From contig NZ_NFLE01000042.1 of NCBI RefSeq assembly GCF_002160755.1, positions 1-33,263 of the forward strand: a stretch of 33,263 nt of DNA, given 5' to 3'. The notes under the pieces were generated by a model. The model worked only from the letters and a program-made list of their open reading frames with translations. It ran no database searches and was not told the DNA's origin. Shown here one piece after another: positions 24,926-33,080 of this stretch. A program made the translations under genes and the position numbers. This stretch comes from Lachnoclostridium sp. An14 (GTDB lineage Bacteria; Bacillota; Clostridia; Lachnospirales; Lachnospiraceae). Each line of letters starts with the position of its first letter. Position 1 is the stretch's first letter.

Positions 24926-26020
24926 ATGAAGAAAAGAATCACGAGCCTGTTGGCATTGGCGGCCTTTGCCGTTTTGTGCGCCGCCTGTTCCCGGACGGCG
25001 GGGGAGACGCCTGCGCCCCAGGGAGGGCAGATTCCGGCGGCGGAGTCGGAGGAAAATCACGCAGGGCAGGTGGCCTCGTCGGGGCCTGGAGAGACGGAAA
25101 ACGCGGGAGGCCAATCGTTATCCCAGGGAGAGGGAACTGCTTTGGAGGCGGAAAATGTGCAGGAACCTTCCGCAGTATATATGACAGAGGACATCAGCTC
25201 CGAGGGACTAATGAAGGTTTATGAGGCCCTGGAGGCGGAGCCGGCGGGCCGGGTGGCGGTCAAGCTTTCCACCGGAGAGCCGGGCAGCAATTATCTGCGG
25301 ACGGAGCTGATCGGCGATCTGGTTCAGTCTCTGGACGCGGCCATTGTGGAGTGCAATACGGCATACGGCGGTTCCCGCGCCAGCACGGCCATGCACTATC
25401 AGGTGGCGGAGGATCACGGCTATACAGCCATCGCGGATGTGGACATTATGGATGAGGAAGGCTCCATGACGCTGCCGGTGACAGGCGGCCGGAATCTGAC
25501 GGAAAATTATGTGGGCGCCCATTTTGCGAATTACGACTACTATGTGATTTTATCCCATTTTAAAGGTCACGCCATGGCTGGCTACGGCGGCGCCATCAAA
25601 AACATATCCATTGGAATCGCCTCGGCGGAAGGGAAAAATCACATCCATACGGCTGGCAAGGGCGGCAGTATGTGGAGCGCGCCCCAGGATCCGTTTCTGG
25701 AGTCCATGGCTGAGGCTGGGAAGTCGGTGGCGGACGCTTTAGACGGGCGGATTCTTTACATCAATGTGATGAACCGCCTGAGTGTGGACTGCGACTGCGA
25801 CGGCAGCCCGGCGGAGCCGGATATGCACGACATCGGGATTCTGGCGTCTTACGATCCGGTGGCGGTGGATCAGGCCTGTGTGGATCTGGTATATGAGGCG
25901 GAAGACGGGGCGTCCCTGGTAAACCGGATTGAGTCCCGCAACGGCCTTCACACCCTGGAGCACGGGGCGGAAATCGGGCTGGGAAACAGGGAGTATGAGC
26001 TCATAAGCCTGGATGAATAG
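24926..26020 (+). CDS. DUF362-domain lipoprotein
   Basis: A 364-residue exported lipoprotein (AVLCAAC, Cys21; Cys18 gives an unusual -3 residue). A low-complexity linker runs to about 85 and is followed by a DUF362 domain: GRVAVKLSTGEPGSNYLRTE, YVILSHFKGHAMAGYGGAIK and GIASAEGKNHIHT, ending with DPVAVDQACVDLVYEAEDGA. DUF362 proteins often carry 4Fe-4S ferredoxin cysteines; none of the CxxCxxCxxxC type is seen here. The remaining cysteines, including DCDCDG, are few. AGGAGG precedes the ATG and the gene is 21 bp after flavodoxin 2. The biochemical role is unknown. Confidence 0.88.
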   Translation: MKKRITSLLALAAFAVLCAACSRTAGETPAPQGGQIPAAESEENHAGQVASSGPGETENAGGQSLSQGEGTALEAENVQEPSAVYMTEDISSEGLMKVYEALEAEPAGRVAVKLSTGEPGSNYLRTELIGDLVQSLDAAIVECNTAYGGSRASTAMHYQVAEDHGYTAIADVDIMDEEGSMTLPVTGGRNLTENYVGAHFANYDYYVILSHFKGHAMAGYGGAIKNISIGIASAEGKNHIHTAGKGGSMWSAPQDPFLESMAEAGKSVADALDGRILYINVMNRLSVDCDCDGSPAEPDMHDIGILASYDPVAVDQACVDLVYEAEDGASLVNRIESRNGLHTLEHGAEIGLGNREYELISLDE

Positions 26021-26035
26021 GAGAACGGTGAGAAT

Positions 26036-26941
26036 ATGGGCGATGTGATCCGCCGCGAGGCAGTCTATCTCTGGTATTATTTCAGCGTTCAGCTGGAGCA
26101 GATTTTTGTTTATTGGGTGCTGGGAATGGTGATCGGCTCTTTGGTATCCGTATTTTTTAAGGAACGGATTTACGGGCTGATGATGGCGCTAAACCGGGGG
26201 CGCCTGGGCGGAATTGCGGGGATCGCTGCCGCCAGCGCCCTGGGAATCGCGTCGCCCCTTTGTATGTACGGGACGGTTCCCATCGCCGCCTCCTTTTCCA
26301 GGGGAGGCATGAAGGATGAGTGGCTGGGAGCGTTTATGATGAGCTCCATTCTGCTCAATCCTCAGCTGGTGGTGTACAGCGTGAGCCTGGGAGCCGCCGC
26401 GGTGACGGTCCGCCTTATTTCCTGCTTTCTGTGCGGAATGGCGGCAGGAATCGGCATCCGGCTCTTTTTTGGAAATAAGGGCTTTTTCCGGTTTGACAGC
26501 TTTGATGGACCGAAAAGCCGGGATACGGATCCCAATGGGTTTCGCCGTTTTGGGAAAAATCTGGGCCGGAATGTGAAGGCCACAGGGCCCTGGTTCCTGC
26601 TTGGAGTTTTGCTCTCGGCCCTGTTTCAGCGGTATGTGCCGGCGGATTTGATGACGGCCCTGTTTGGAGGAAATGAGGCGTTTGGGGTGCTGATGGCGGC
26701 GACAGTGGGCGTTCCCCTCTATGTCTGCGGAGGCGGAACCATTCCCCTTTTGCAGGCCTGGCTGCAGGACGGTATGAGCATGGGCTCCGCGGCGTCGTTT
26801 ATGATCACCGGCCCGGCCACGAAAATCACCAATCTGGGGGCACTGAAGATTGTGCTGGGAGTGAGGCGGTTTGTCCTTTATCTGGTGTTTGTCATGGTGT
26901 TTTCCTTGGTGTGCGGGCTGGCGGTGAATCTGGCGGTTTAG
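26036..26941 (+). CDS. PF03773-type (ArsP/DUF318) permease
   Basis: A 301-residue permease with about eight membrane segments. Two repeated motif regions are characteristic: ASPLCMYGTVPIAASFSRGG with SSILLNPQLVVYS, and GVPLYVCGGGTIPLLQAWLQ with MITGPATKITNLGAL. Relatives export or handle arsenicals or metals, but the substrate is not given by sequence. It starts 15 bp after the DUF362 gene and is within the same co-directional cluster. The usual central loop (about 150-170) carries charged residues rather than a metal-binding His-rich stretch. Confidence 0.87.
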   Translation: MGDVIRREAVYLWYYFSVQLEQIFVYWVLGMVIGSLVSVFFKERIYGLMMALNRGRLGGIAGIAAASALGIASPLCMYGTVPIAASFSRGGMKDEWLGAFMMSSILLNPQLVVYSVSLGAAAVTVRLISCFLCGMAAGIGIRLFFGNKGFFRFDSFDGPKSRDTDPNGFRRFGKNLGRNVKATGPWFLLGVLLSALFQRYVPADLMTALFGGNEAFGVLMAATVGVPLYVCGGGTIPLLQAWLQDGMSMGSAASFMITGPATKITNLGALKIVLGVRRFVLYLVFVMVFSLVCGLAVNLAV

Positions 26942-27018
26942 GGTACGGCGTCAGGGAAAGGGGCTGTCTGGGCCGGATTTGGGTAAGACAAATGAGATTT
27001 GAGAAAGTGAGGTCAGGA

Positions 27019-27828
27019 ATGAAAAAACGAAATTATATACTGGCGGTGCTCGCTCTGGCGCTTAGCGTGCTGACGCCGTCGGCGGCCTTTGCCGGAGTGT
27101 GGAGAACGGGCGCGGAGCCAAATGAAAGCCGCTGGTGGTATGACAATGAGGATGGGACGTACGCGGCCAATGGCTGGCAGTGGATTGACGGAAACCAGGA
27201 TGGAACGGCGGAATGCTATTATTTTGACAGTCAGGGCTGGATGGCGGCTGCGACAGAGACGCCGGACGGCTACGTGGTAGATGAAAACGGCGCCTGGACG
27301 GAAAACGGTGTGGTTCAAACGAGGACGGAGCGGCTCCAGGATCCTGAAACGGAAGATGGCTCCAGCCTGGTCGTGTATTTTTCCAGGACGGGAACCACCA
27401 GAAGGGCGGCGCAGGAAATCGGACGGCTGACGGGAGCGCCGTTAGTGGAGCTGGAGGCGGCGGAGCCGTATCCCGATTCCTACGAGGCCACTCTTTCCCG
27501 GGCCAGAAGGGAGTTGAACGCGGGGGCCAGGCCGGCTTTGGCTGGAGAGATTGAAAACTGGGAGAGCTATGATACCGTTTACGTGGGATACCCCATCTGG
27601 TGCGGGACTGCCCCTATGCTTGTATTTACATTCCTGGAGACCTATGATTTTTCCGGGAAGACGGTGATTCCTTTCTGTACCAGCGGCAGCAGCGGGATTG
27701 GAATGAGCCAGTCTGATATTGAGGCTGCCTGCCCGGAGGCGGCAGTTTTACAGGGGATCCGGGCCAACGATGTGCAGGCCATTGAGCCGTGGCTGGAACA
27801 GCTTGGGGTGTACGGCAGCGGAGCGTAA
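27019..27828 (+). CDS. secreted flavodoxin fused to cell-wall-binding repeats (3)
   Basis: A 269-residue exported protein. The signal peptide MKKRNYILAVLALALSVL ends at about 28 with Ala-x-Ala cleavage (SAAFAG). It is followed by cell-wall-binding-type repeats with SRWWYDNEDGTYAANGWQW, CYYFDSQGWMA and GYVVDENGAWTENG (to about residue 105). A flavodoxin domain follows from ~120: VYFSRTGTTRRAAQEI (FMN loop), YVGYPIWCGTAPML and FCTSGSSGIG. It therefore anchors a flavodoxin to the wall rather than the membrane. The ATG at 27019 begins the signal peptide; an upstream ATG (26992) is possible but adds no recognisable sequence. Last gene of the cluster. Confidence 0.9.
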   Translation: MKKRNYILAVLALALSVLTPSAAFAGVWRTGAEPNESRWWYDNEDGTYAANGWQWIDGNQDGTAECYYFDSQGWMAAATETPDGYVVDENGAWTENGVVQTRTERLQDPETEDGSSLVVYFSRTGTTRRAAQEIGRLTGAPLVELEAAEPYPDSYEATLSRARRELNAGARPALAGEIENWESYDTVYVGYPIWCGTAPMLVFTFLETYDFSGKTVIPFCTSGSSGIGMSQSDIEAACPEAAVLQGIRANDVQAIEPWLEQLGVYGSGA

Positions 27829-27870
27829 AGGGAAAACGCGGTTAAGGCTGAATCTGTGATAAGGGAAAAG

Positions 27871-27928
27871 ACATCTTCGCGGGAAGGAAACGAGACGTTT
27901 TCGGAGGTTTCCGCGGAGATGTTTTTTT
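27871..27928 (+). terminator. strong terminator of the flavodoxin cluster
   Basis: ACATCTTCGCGGGAA (27871-27885) pairs with TTTCCGCGGAGATGT (27908-27922), a 15-bp stem with wobble pairs, followed by seven Ts. The remainder to 28131 is GC-rich and contains no gene I can defend. Confidence 0.88.
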
Positions 27929-28131
27929 GCGTTTTGCTGGTTTTGAGAATTGTGGGGGAGTTTGAGGGAGGTGGAAGTTACGGGAATGAAAAAGCCTGTG
28001 AAACCGGGAAGGGGGCAGAATAGTGCCAGGCCGCCGGCACCGCGATCTGTGGGACTGCCAGGTCAGAGTCACAATCTGCCGGGCCGCCGTCCGGCACCGC
28101 AATTTACCGGCCCGGCGGCTAAAAGCTGTTT

Positions 28132-28815
28132 TCAGGGAATAAATCGGTAGCCCACGCCCCGGACGGTCAAAATATGTTTCGGCTCGCCGGGAGTGTCCTC
28201 GATTTTTCCTCTCAGACGGTTTACATACACCATAATCGTGTTGTCATCCACCGCGTCATTTCCCCACACGTGTTCATAAATCACCTCTTTGGTGAAAATC
28301 TGCTCCGGATGTTTCATAAACAGGAGCATGAGGCTGGCCTCCTTGGAGGAGAAAATCAGCTCGGTGTCGTTCTTATAAAAGCGCATGGTGGCGGAGTCGT
28401 AGGAAAAAGGCCCGCATTCCAGCACGTTGCTGGTCTCCAGGATCTGGTTTTTGCTGCGGCGGATCATGGCCTTTACCTTGGCGCCCACCACAATGGCCCG
28501 GAAGGGCTTGGTGATATAGTCGTCAGCCCCCAGGGAGAGGCCGTAAACGGTGTCAAAATCCTCATTTCTGCCGCTGATGATCATGACGGGGGTCTGGATG
28601 CCGCGGCTGCGGATCCGTTTGATTACCTCAAATCCCTCCATATCGCCTAACATGATGTCCATGAGAATGGCGTCGTAGGAATGGGTGAGCAGATTATTTA
28701 AGGCTGCCAGGCCGCTGTCCGCCGTGGAGGTTTCCAGGTCGTTGCTGTGCATGATTTTTTCAAGCAATTTCCGGATTGCCGGGTCGTCGTCTACGATTAA
28801 AACTTTATCTGCCAT
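28132..28815 (-). CDS. OmpR-family response regulator
   Basis: A 227-residue two-component response regulator. The receiver has acidic Asp9-Asp11, phospho-acceptor Asp53 (DAILMDIMLG), Ser81 and Lys103 (DDYITKPF). The winged HTH output domain (about 130-227) ends KHILTVRGVGYRFIP, and NTIMVYVNRLRGKIED is its recognition region. The ATG at 28815 has GGAGG 5-6 nt upstream; in-frame starts further up lie in the promoter region. It reads away from the sensor kinase gene at 29129; the pair is separated by a palindromic element. AATATTAAG near its promoter is repeated before the transporter gene. Confidence 0.93.
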   Translation of the reverse strand: MADKVLIVDDDPAIRKLLEKIMHSNDLETSTADSGLAALNNLLTHSYDAILMDIMLGDMEGFEVIKRIRSRGIQTPVMIISGRNEDFDTVYGLSLGADDYITKPFRAIVVGAKVKAMIRRSKNQILETSNVLECGPFSYDSATMRFYKNDTELIFSSKEASLMLLFMKHPEQIFTKEVIYEHVWGNDAVDDNTIMVYVNRLRGKIEDTPGEPKHILTVRGVGYRFIP

Positions 28816-28873
28816 AGTATCCTCCAAATGTGCGGTCCGTACCTGATAAAACGGTTGTCCTTTCAATGGTTTC

Positions 28874-28887
28874 ATTATAATATTAAG
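28874..28887 (-). promoter_or_regulatory. putative promoter and operator of the response regulator gene
   Basis: TATAAT on the minus strand (28879-28874) lies about 60 nt before the ATG at 28815. It is overlapped by AATATTAAG (28879-28887). The same 9-mer occurs twice before the CitMHS gene. A good -35 hexamer is absent, as expected for an activated promoter. Confidence 0.45.
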
Positions 28888-28921
28888 GGAGTGGGAAGTC
28901 AATTTTCATGTAGAATTTGAG

Positions 28922-29108
28922 GTAACAGTTCAGCCATGCAGAAACATACGGCGAAATACTGCGTGGGAGCTTGCTCACTAAGCAGTGTTTTGCCGTATGT
29001 TTCTATAGGGCGGACGCCCGACATGAATAATTTGACGGCTAATAACGTTTTATGTTAGCCGATTTTGTAAAATCCGTCAAATTATGAATGGCATGGCTGA
29101 ATTGTTAC
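28922..29108. mobile_element. MITE-like palindromic element between regulator and kinase
   Basis: Terminal inverted repeats GTAACAGTTCAGCCATGC (28922-28939) and GCATGGCTGAATTGTTAC (29091-29108) match at 17 of 18 bases. AATTTGA flanks both sides (28914-28920 and 29109-29115), a likely 7-bp target duplication with one extra G at the left. Inside lie a 23-bp hairpin (28940-28962 with 28982-29004) and a three-way-junction-like fold (29029-29083). It has no coding capacity. It looks like a non-autonomous insertion element or REP-like palindrome. Confidence 0.7.
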
Positions 29109-29128
29109 AATTTGAAAGGTTTTATCAT

Positions 29129-31339
29129 ATGGAAACACAGTGGAGCAAAGGGAAAATCATGAGGGCAGCGGCCGTGGTGCTGGTAGCGGTGATGTTTGGA
29201 TTCGGGCTGCTGGCAAATGGAATCTGGCGGAATTACCGGGACGCGGTCCTTGACCGGCAGAAGGAGCAGATGCTTTTGACGGCGGAGTCGGTGAGCCGGA
29301 CGCTGGAGGTGTCGGTACAGCGCAGCGCGGCGGATCTGGACCGGTTCTGCACGCTGACGGAGGCGGCCTACGAGGATCCGGAGATGGAGCCGGTAAGCGG
29401 GGAGCTGATCCGCTCCTATATTGACGAGTACGACAATTTTGTCACAGGGGTGATCGTCCAGGCTCCGGGCGGAACGGTGAAAATGAACACCCAGGGCGTG
29501 GAGGTTGCCAGGGTTCTGGATGAGGATATGGTAAATGATTCGGTGGAGCTGGCGCAGACTCTGGGAACGGACGGCCGGATCTATCTGCTTTTGCGGGAAC
29601 AGACGAACCGGGGAGATACCATCAGCCTGGTCATTGACGCGGACAGCTACTATCAGTCCCTCATTTCCGATATTCAGCTGGGGGAAAACGGCTATATCAT
29701 GGTAAAAAATTCTCAGGGAGCCGTGCTCATGCACCCGGTAAAGGAGCAGCTGGGCTATAACGCGGTGGGAGACCGCAAGGAAATGTATCATGTGGAGGAT
29801 TTGTCCAGCCTTGAGAATATGCTTCAGGCCCAGTATGAAGGGAAAACAGGGGTGCAGGTGTACGATTCCTACTGGTGGCAGGACCCCAACCTGCCGAAGG
29901 TGACGAAAATTTCCGCCTACACTCCGGCGAATATCGGCGGGGATTTCCTCATTATCAGCGCGGTGATGGACTATGACGACGTGTATATGCCGGTGCTTCA
30001 GGGATTTCAGAGCATCATTGGGGTGATGGTGTTGATGTTTGCCGCCATCGCGGTGGTGATCGGCGTCTGTGCCAGACTGGTGCTTCAGCGGCAGGAGGCG
30101 TCGGAGGAAATCGCCTATCTGCGGGATTTAAACGATATTTTGCAAAAGATGAAACGGAGCGAGGAAACCATCGCTCACCAGCAGCGCCTTCAGATCATGG
30201 GAACTATGACGGGAGGAATTGCCCACGAGTTCAACAACCTTCTGACCCCCATCATGGGCTACGCGGATATTCTGATGATGGAGTTGCCGGAGGGTTCCGA
30301 GGAGTATGACAACGTGTCGGAGATCTACGATGCCGCGGAAAAGGCCAAGGAGATCATCCAACAGCTTTCCACCTTAAGCCGCCGGAATATGGAAACGGCA
30401 TTTAAAGAGCTTTCGGTGCGGACTGTTCTCACACGGGCTGTAAAAATGGTGCGTTCCGTATGTCCTGTAAACGTGCAGGTGGAGGAACAGTTCGGCGAGG
30501 AATTAAACATCCTGGGAAACCGGACCCAGATCAACCAGGTGATTTTAAATATCTGTGTAAACGCCATTCACGCCATTGGGGACCGGGAAGGGACGATTTG
30601 CATCCGCGAGGGCTCCGTTTCCAGCGGAGAGCTGGCCGCGCGGCATCAGCTGGCGGAAACGCCCAGGGCCTGGAAACGGTTCGCGCAGGTGGACATCGAG
30701 GACAACGGCTGCGGCATGACCAAGGAGGTGCTGGATCAGATCTTTGACCCGTTTTTCACCACGAAAAAGAACGGGAAAGGGACGGGACTGGGGCTGTCTT
30801 TAGTGGAACAGATCGTAAATTCCCATAAAGGCTATATATTCGCGGAGAGCCAGGTGGGAAAGGGCAGCGTGTTTCACCTGTATTTCCCGGTGCTGGAGGA
30901 ACAGGAGGCGGAGAACGGCAGAACCCCAGGGATGGAAACGGCGGAGAGCGGACGCGGACTGGACGGCGCCCCGGCATCCGGCGAGCTGTCGCCCCACAGC
31001 ATTCTTATCGTGCACCGCAATGCGAAGGTGCTGCGGCTTTTGGAAAAGAATTTTGCCAAGGTGGGATTTGCTGTCACCAGTTGTATGGATTTTAACGAGG
31101 CGTTGGAGGCGCTGGCATCCGGAACCTTTGACATTATGGCAGCGGAAGAATACGTGGATGGAGCTGGCGCCGTGGATTTCTTTATGTCTGTGAAGGGACT
31201 TTATAAGGATATGGTTCGCGTGGTGATCGTGGACCGGGTGAGCCGGGAAGTGCTGGAGGCGAAACAGCGGGAGATCATAGACGGCTACACAGAGTCGCCG
31301 GTGTCCGTGCCGGGGATTCTGGGGGCGGCCAGGAGGTAA
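29129..31339 (+). CDS. hybrid sensor histidine kinase with degenerate receiver
   Basis: A 736-residue membrane kinase. TM1 is at about 10-32, a dCache-like extracellular sensor at ~40-290, and TM2 at ~295-325. HisKA follows with His366 (GIAHEFNNLLTPIMGY), then a HATPase with N-box NICVNAIHAIGD, G1 EDNGCGMTKEV, DPFFTTKKNGKGTGLGLSLV. The C-terminal receiver (~625-730) is degenerate: the acidic pair is His629-Arg630 (ILIVHR), and the phospho-Asp position is Glu673 (FDIMAAEEYVDG). ATG at 29129 has GAAAGG 9 nt upstream; an in-frame ATG at 29084 lies inside the palindromic element and has no ribosome site. The cognate partner is likely the regulator at 28132; the ligand may be a carboxylate, given the adjacent transporter. 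Confidence 0.9.
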   Translation: METQWSKGKIMRAAAVVLVAVMFGFGLLANGIWRNYRDAVLDRQKEQMLLTAESVSRTLEVSVQRSAADLDRFCTLTEAAYEDPEMEPVSGELIRSYIDEYDNFVTGVIVQAPGGTVKMNTQGVEVARVLDEDMVNDSVELAQTLGTDGRIYLLLREQTNRGDTISLVIDADSYYQSLISDIQLGENGYIMVKNSQGAVLMHPVKEQLGYNAVGDRKEMYHVEDLSSLENMLQAQYEGKTGVQVYDSYWWQDPNLPKVTKISAYTPANIGGDFLIISAVMDYDDVYMPVLQGFQSIIGVMVLMFAAIAVVIGVCARLVLQRQEASEEIAYLRDLNDILQKMKRSEETIAHQQRLQIMGTMTGGIAHEFNNLLTPIMGYADILMMELPEGSEEYDNVSEIYDAAEKAKEIIQQLSTLSRRNMETAFKELSVRTVLTRAVKMVRSVCPVNVQVEEQFGEELNILGNRTQINQVILNICVNAIHAIGDREGTICIREGSVSSGELAARHQLAETPRAWKRFAQVDIEDNGCGMTKEVLDQIFDPFFTTKKNGKGTGLGLSLVEQIVNSHKGYIFAESQVGKGSVFHLYFPVLEEQEAENGRTPGMETAESGRGLDGAPASGELSPHSILIVHRNAKVLRLLEKNFAKVGFAVTSCMDFNEALEALASGTFDIMAAEEYVDGAGAVDFFMSVKGLYKDMVRVVIVDRVSREVLEAKQREIIDGYTESPVSVPGILGAARR

Positions 31340-31441
31340 AGGACGGGGGCCATAAGAAACTGCGTTCCCTGCGACATTCTGGTCTTATGACATAACAGTT
31401 TTCCGCGGGATGTTCGCTGCTGGATACACTTTTGATTGTGG

Positions 31442-31521
31442 GATAGTCGCGGAACAGGAAGAAGGCCCAGGAGTTCGCACCTCCTGGGCCTTCGCTGTTC
31501 CGTATGGAACACTCTATCGTT
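31442..31521. repeat. nested palindrome downstream of the kinase gene
   Basis: A perfect 13-bp stem, GAAGGCCCAGGAG (31461-31473) with CTCCTGGGCCTTC (31481-31493), is nested inside GGAACAG/CTGTTCC (31451-31457, 31495-31501) and an outer GATAG/CTATC pair. It lacks a T-tract. It may terminate the kinase transcript or be a small palindromic repeat. The rest of 31340-31640 also has CATAAGA/TCTTATG (31351-31357, 31383-31389) and no gene. Confidence 0.65.
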
Positions 31522-31636
31522 TTGCCTACCGGCATTATCGCATATGCAAATATGATTTGCAAGATACTACGAAATTTTCCGGATGGGATGTCAATTTTCC
31601 AACCGAATCCGCTTGCTGAGGGGCTTTTTTTGACAG

Positions 31637-31688
31637 TTGACCTGAGAATTATTAATAAATATTAAGAAACCACCGCCTCAATATTAAG
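31637..31688 (+). promoter_or_regulatory. transporter promoter region with two AATATTAAG sites
   Basis: AATATTAAG occurs at 31658-31666 and 31680-31688, spaced 22 bp (two helical turns). TTGACC (31637-31642) with TATTAA (31660-31665), 17 bp apart, is a possible but uncertain sigma-A promoter. The same 9-mer is found at the regulator promoter (28879-28887), so this is a candidate binding site for that response regulator. Confidence 0.45.
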
Positions 31689-31748
31689 GTTCCCCCCTTA
31701 AACTTAAAGTCAGTAAATCAAATCTATCTGACCAAGGGGGTACAAACT

Positions 31749-33080
31749 ATGAGTGAGCTTATGCTTGCGTTGCTGGGGTTTGCGACAATCCTGGCGATCA
31801 TTTTCCTGCTTTTGAAGAACTGGACGGTTCCGGCACTGGCGTTTGCCGGCGTGACGACGGTGACGGTTCTGGTGCTGATCCTGACGGGTACATTCTCCGT
31901 GAAGGAGATGGGAGATTACATAGGGGCCGGTGTGAAGGGAGTGCATTCCACGGCGGCGCTGTTTATCTTCTCTGTACTGTTCTTCGGCATTATGACAGAT
32001 GCGGGAATGTTTGACCGGATTATCAATGTACTGATGAAACGTGTGGGCAGCAGCGTTGTGGGCGTTTGCGTGATGACCTGCGCTATCGCTATGATCGGCC
32101 ATCTGGACGGCGGCGGCGCGTCTACGTTCCTGATCACCATTCCGGCTATGCTGCCGGTATTTAAGAAACTGAAGATGAGACCGACGACGCTCCTTCTCAT
32201 CTGCATCACTGCCATGGGCGTTATGAACCTGCTCCCGTGGGGCGGCCCGACCATGAGAACGGCCTCCGTGCTGGGAATTGAGGCAAACGAGCTGTGGATG
32301 GAGCTGATCCCCATGCAGATCGTAGGTATCGTCCTTTCCTTCGCGACGGCGGTGATCTGGGGCTATATTGAGAAAAAGAGAGGCGCGGGCCTGGGCAGCA
32401 CTCTGGAAGTGAACTATGGGGAAGGCGACGAGCACATTCCCACAGAGGAGGAGAAAAACGAGCTGGCCAGACCGAAAATGTTCGGATTCAACCTGCTCCT
32501 TACCCTGGTAGTCATAATTGCTCTGGTATTTGTAAAGGTTCCGGCTTACTATACCTTTATGGTTGGTTGTGTGCTGGCGCTGTTTATCAACTATCCCGGC
32601 GCGAAACAGCAGAAGAAGATCATCAACTCCCATGCGGCTCCCGCTCTGATGATGGCATCCACCATCCTGGCTGCCGGAGTGTTCCTGGGAGTGCTGGAGG
32701 AGAGCGGCATTATGGATCAGATGGCCACGGTTCTGGCATCCTTCATCCCGGTATCTATGGGCAGATTCCTTCCCATTATTATCGGTATCCTTTCCGCTCC
32801 GCTGGGCCTGGTGTTCTGCACCGACTCCTTCTTCTATGGACTGCTGCCGATCCTCATTCAGGTAGGCGCGCAGTTTGGCGTGGATCCGATGCACATCGGT
32901 ATCTCCATGGTGGTATGCAAAAACTTCGCCACCTTTATCAGCCCGGTTGTACCGGCTACCTTCTTAGGCGTCGGCCTGGCAGGCGTGGAGATCAAGGACC
33001 ACATCAAGACCACGTTCTTCTGGATTTGGATTTTGAGCATTATCTGCCTGTTCGCGGGACTGATTATGGGAATTATCTAA
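31749..33080 (+). CDS. CitMHS-family citrate/carboxylate:cation symporter
   Basis: A 443-residue membrane transporter with about 11-12 segments resembling CitMHS/citrate-metal symporters. Key stretches are CAIAMIGHLDGGGASTFLIT, GVMNLLPWGGPTMRTASVLG and the C-terminal PLGLVFCTDSFFYGLLPILI and SPVVPATFLGVGLAGVEIKD. The loop at about 205-240 is hydrophilic. Relatives import citrate complexed with a divalent metal; the substrate here is inferred. AAGGGGG lies 8 nt before the ATG. Placed beside a carboxylate-type dCache kinase and a response regulator, it is likely the induced uptake system. The following ~180 nt to the window end contain no feature I can support. Confidence 0.9.
   Translation: MSELMLALLGFATILAIIFLLLKNWTVPALAFAGVTTVTVLVLILTGTFSVKEMGDYIGAGVKGVHSTAALFIFSVLFFGIMTDAGMFDRIINVLMKRVGSSVVGVCVMTCAIAMIGHLDGGGASTFLITIPAMLPVFKKLKMRPTTLLLICITAMGVMNLLPWGGPTMRTASVLGIEANELWMELIPMQIVGIVLSFATAVIWGYIEKKRGAGLGSTLEVNYGEGDEHIPTEEEKNELARPKMFGFNLLLTLVVIIALVFVKVPAYYTFMVGCVLALFINYPGAKQQKKIINSHAAPALMMASTILAAGVFLGVLEESGIMDQMATVLASFIPVSMGRFLPIIIGILSAPLGLVFCTDSFFYGLLPILIQVGAQFGVDPMHIGISMVVCKNFATFISPVVPATFLGVGLAGVEIKDHIKTTFFWIWILSIICLFAGLIMGII

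Noticed and set aside
24197-25114. 305-codon frame antisense to flavodoxin 2 and the DUF362 gene
   Set aside because: Antisense of two clear genes; Arg/Pro/His-rich composition typical of shadow frames.
27950-28150. 66-codon Pro/Arg-rich open frame after the flavodoxin cluster
   Set aside because: The ribosome site is poorly spaced, the composition is what GC-rich non-coding DNA gives, and it runs into the antisense of the response regulator gene.
28174-28650. 158-codon frame antisense to the response regulator
   Set aside because: It is a shadow of the regulator's codon bias on the other strand; no family match.
29084-29128. Kinase start at 29084
   Set aside because: The ATG is inside the palindromic element and has no ribosome site; the ATG at 29129 has one.
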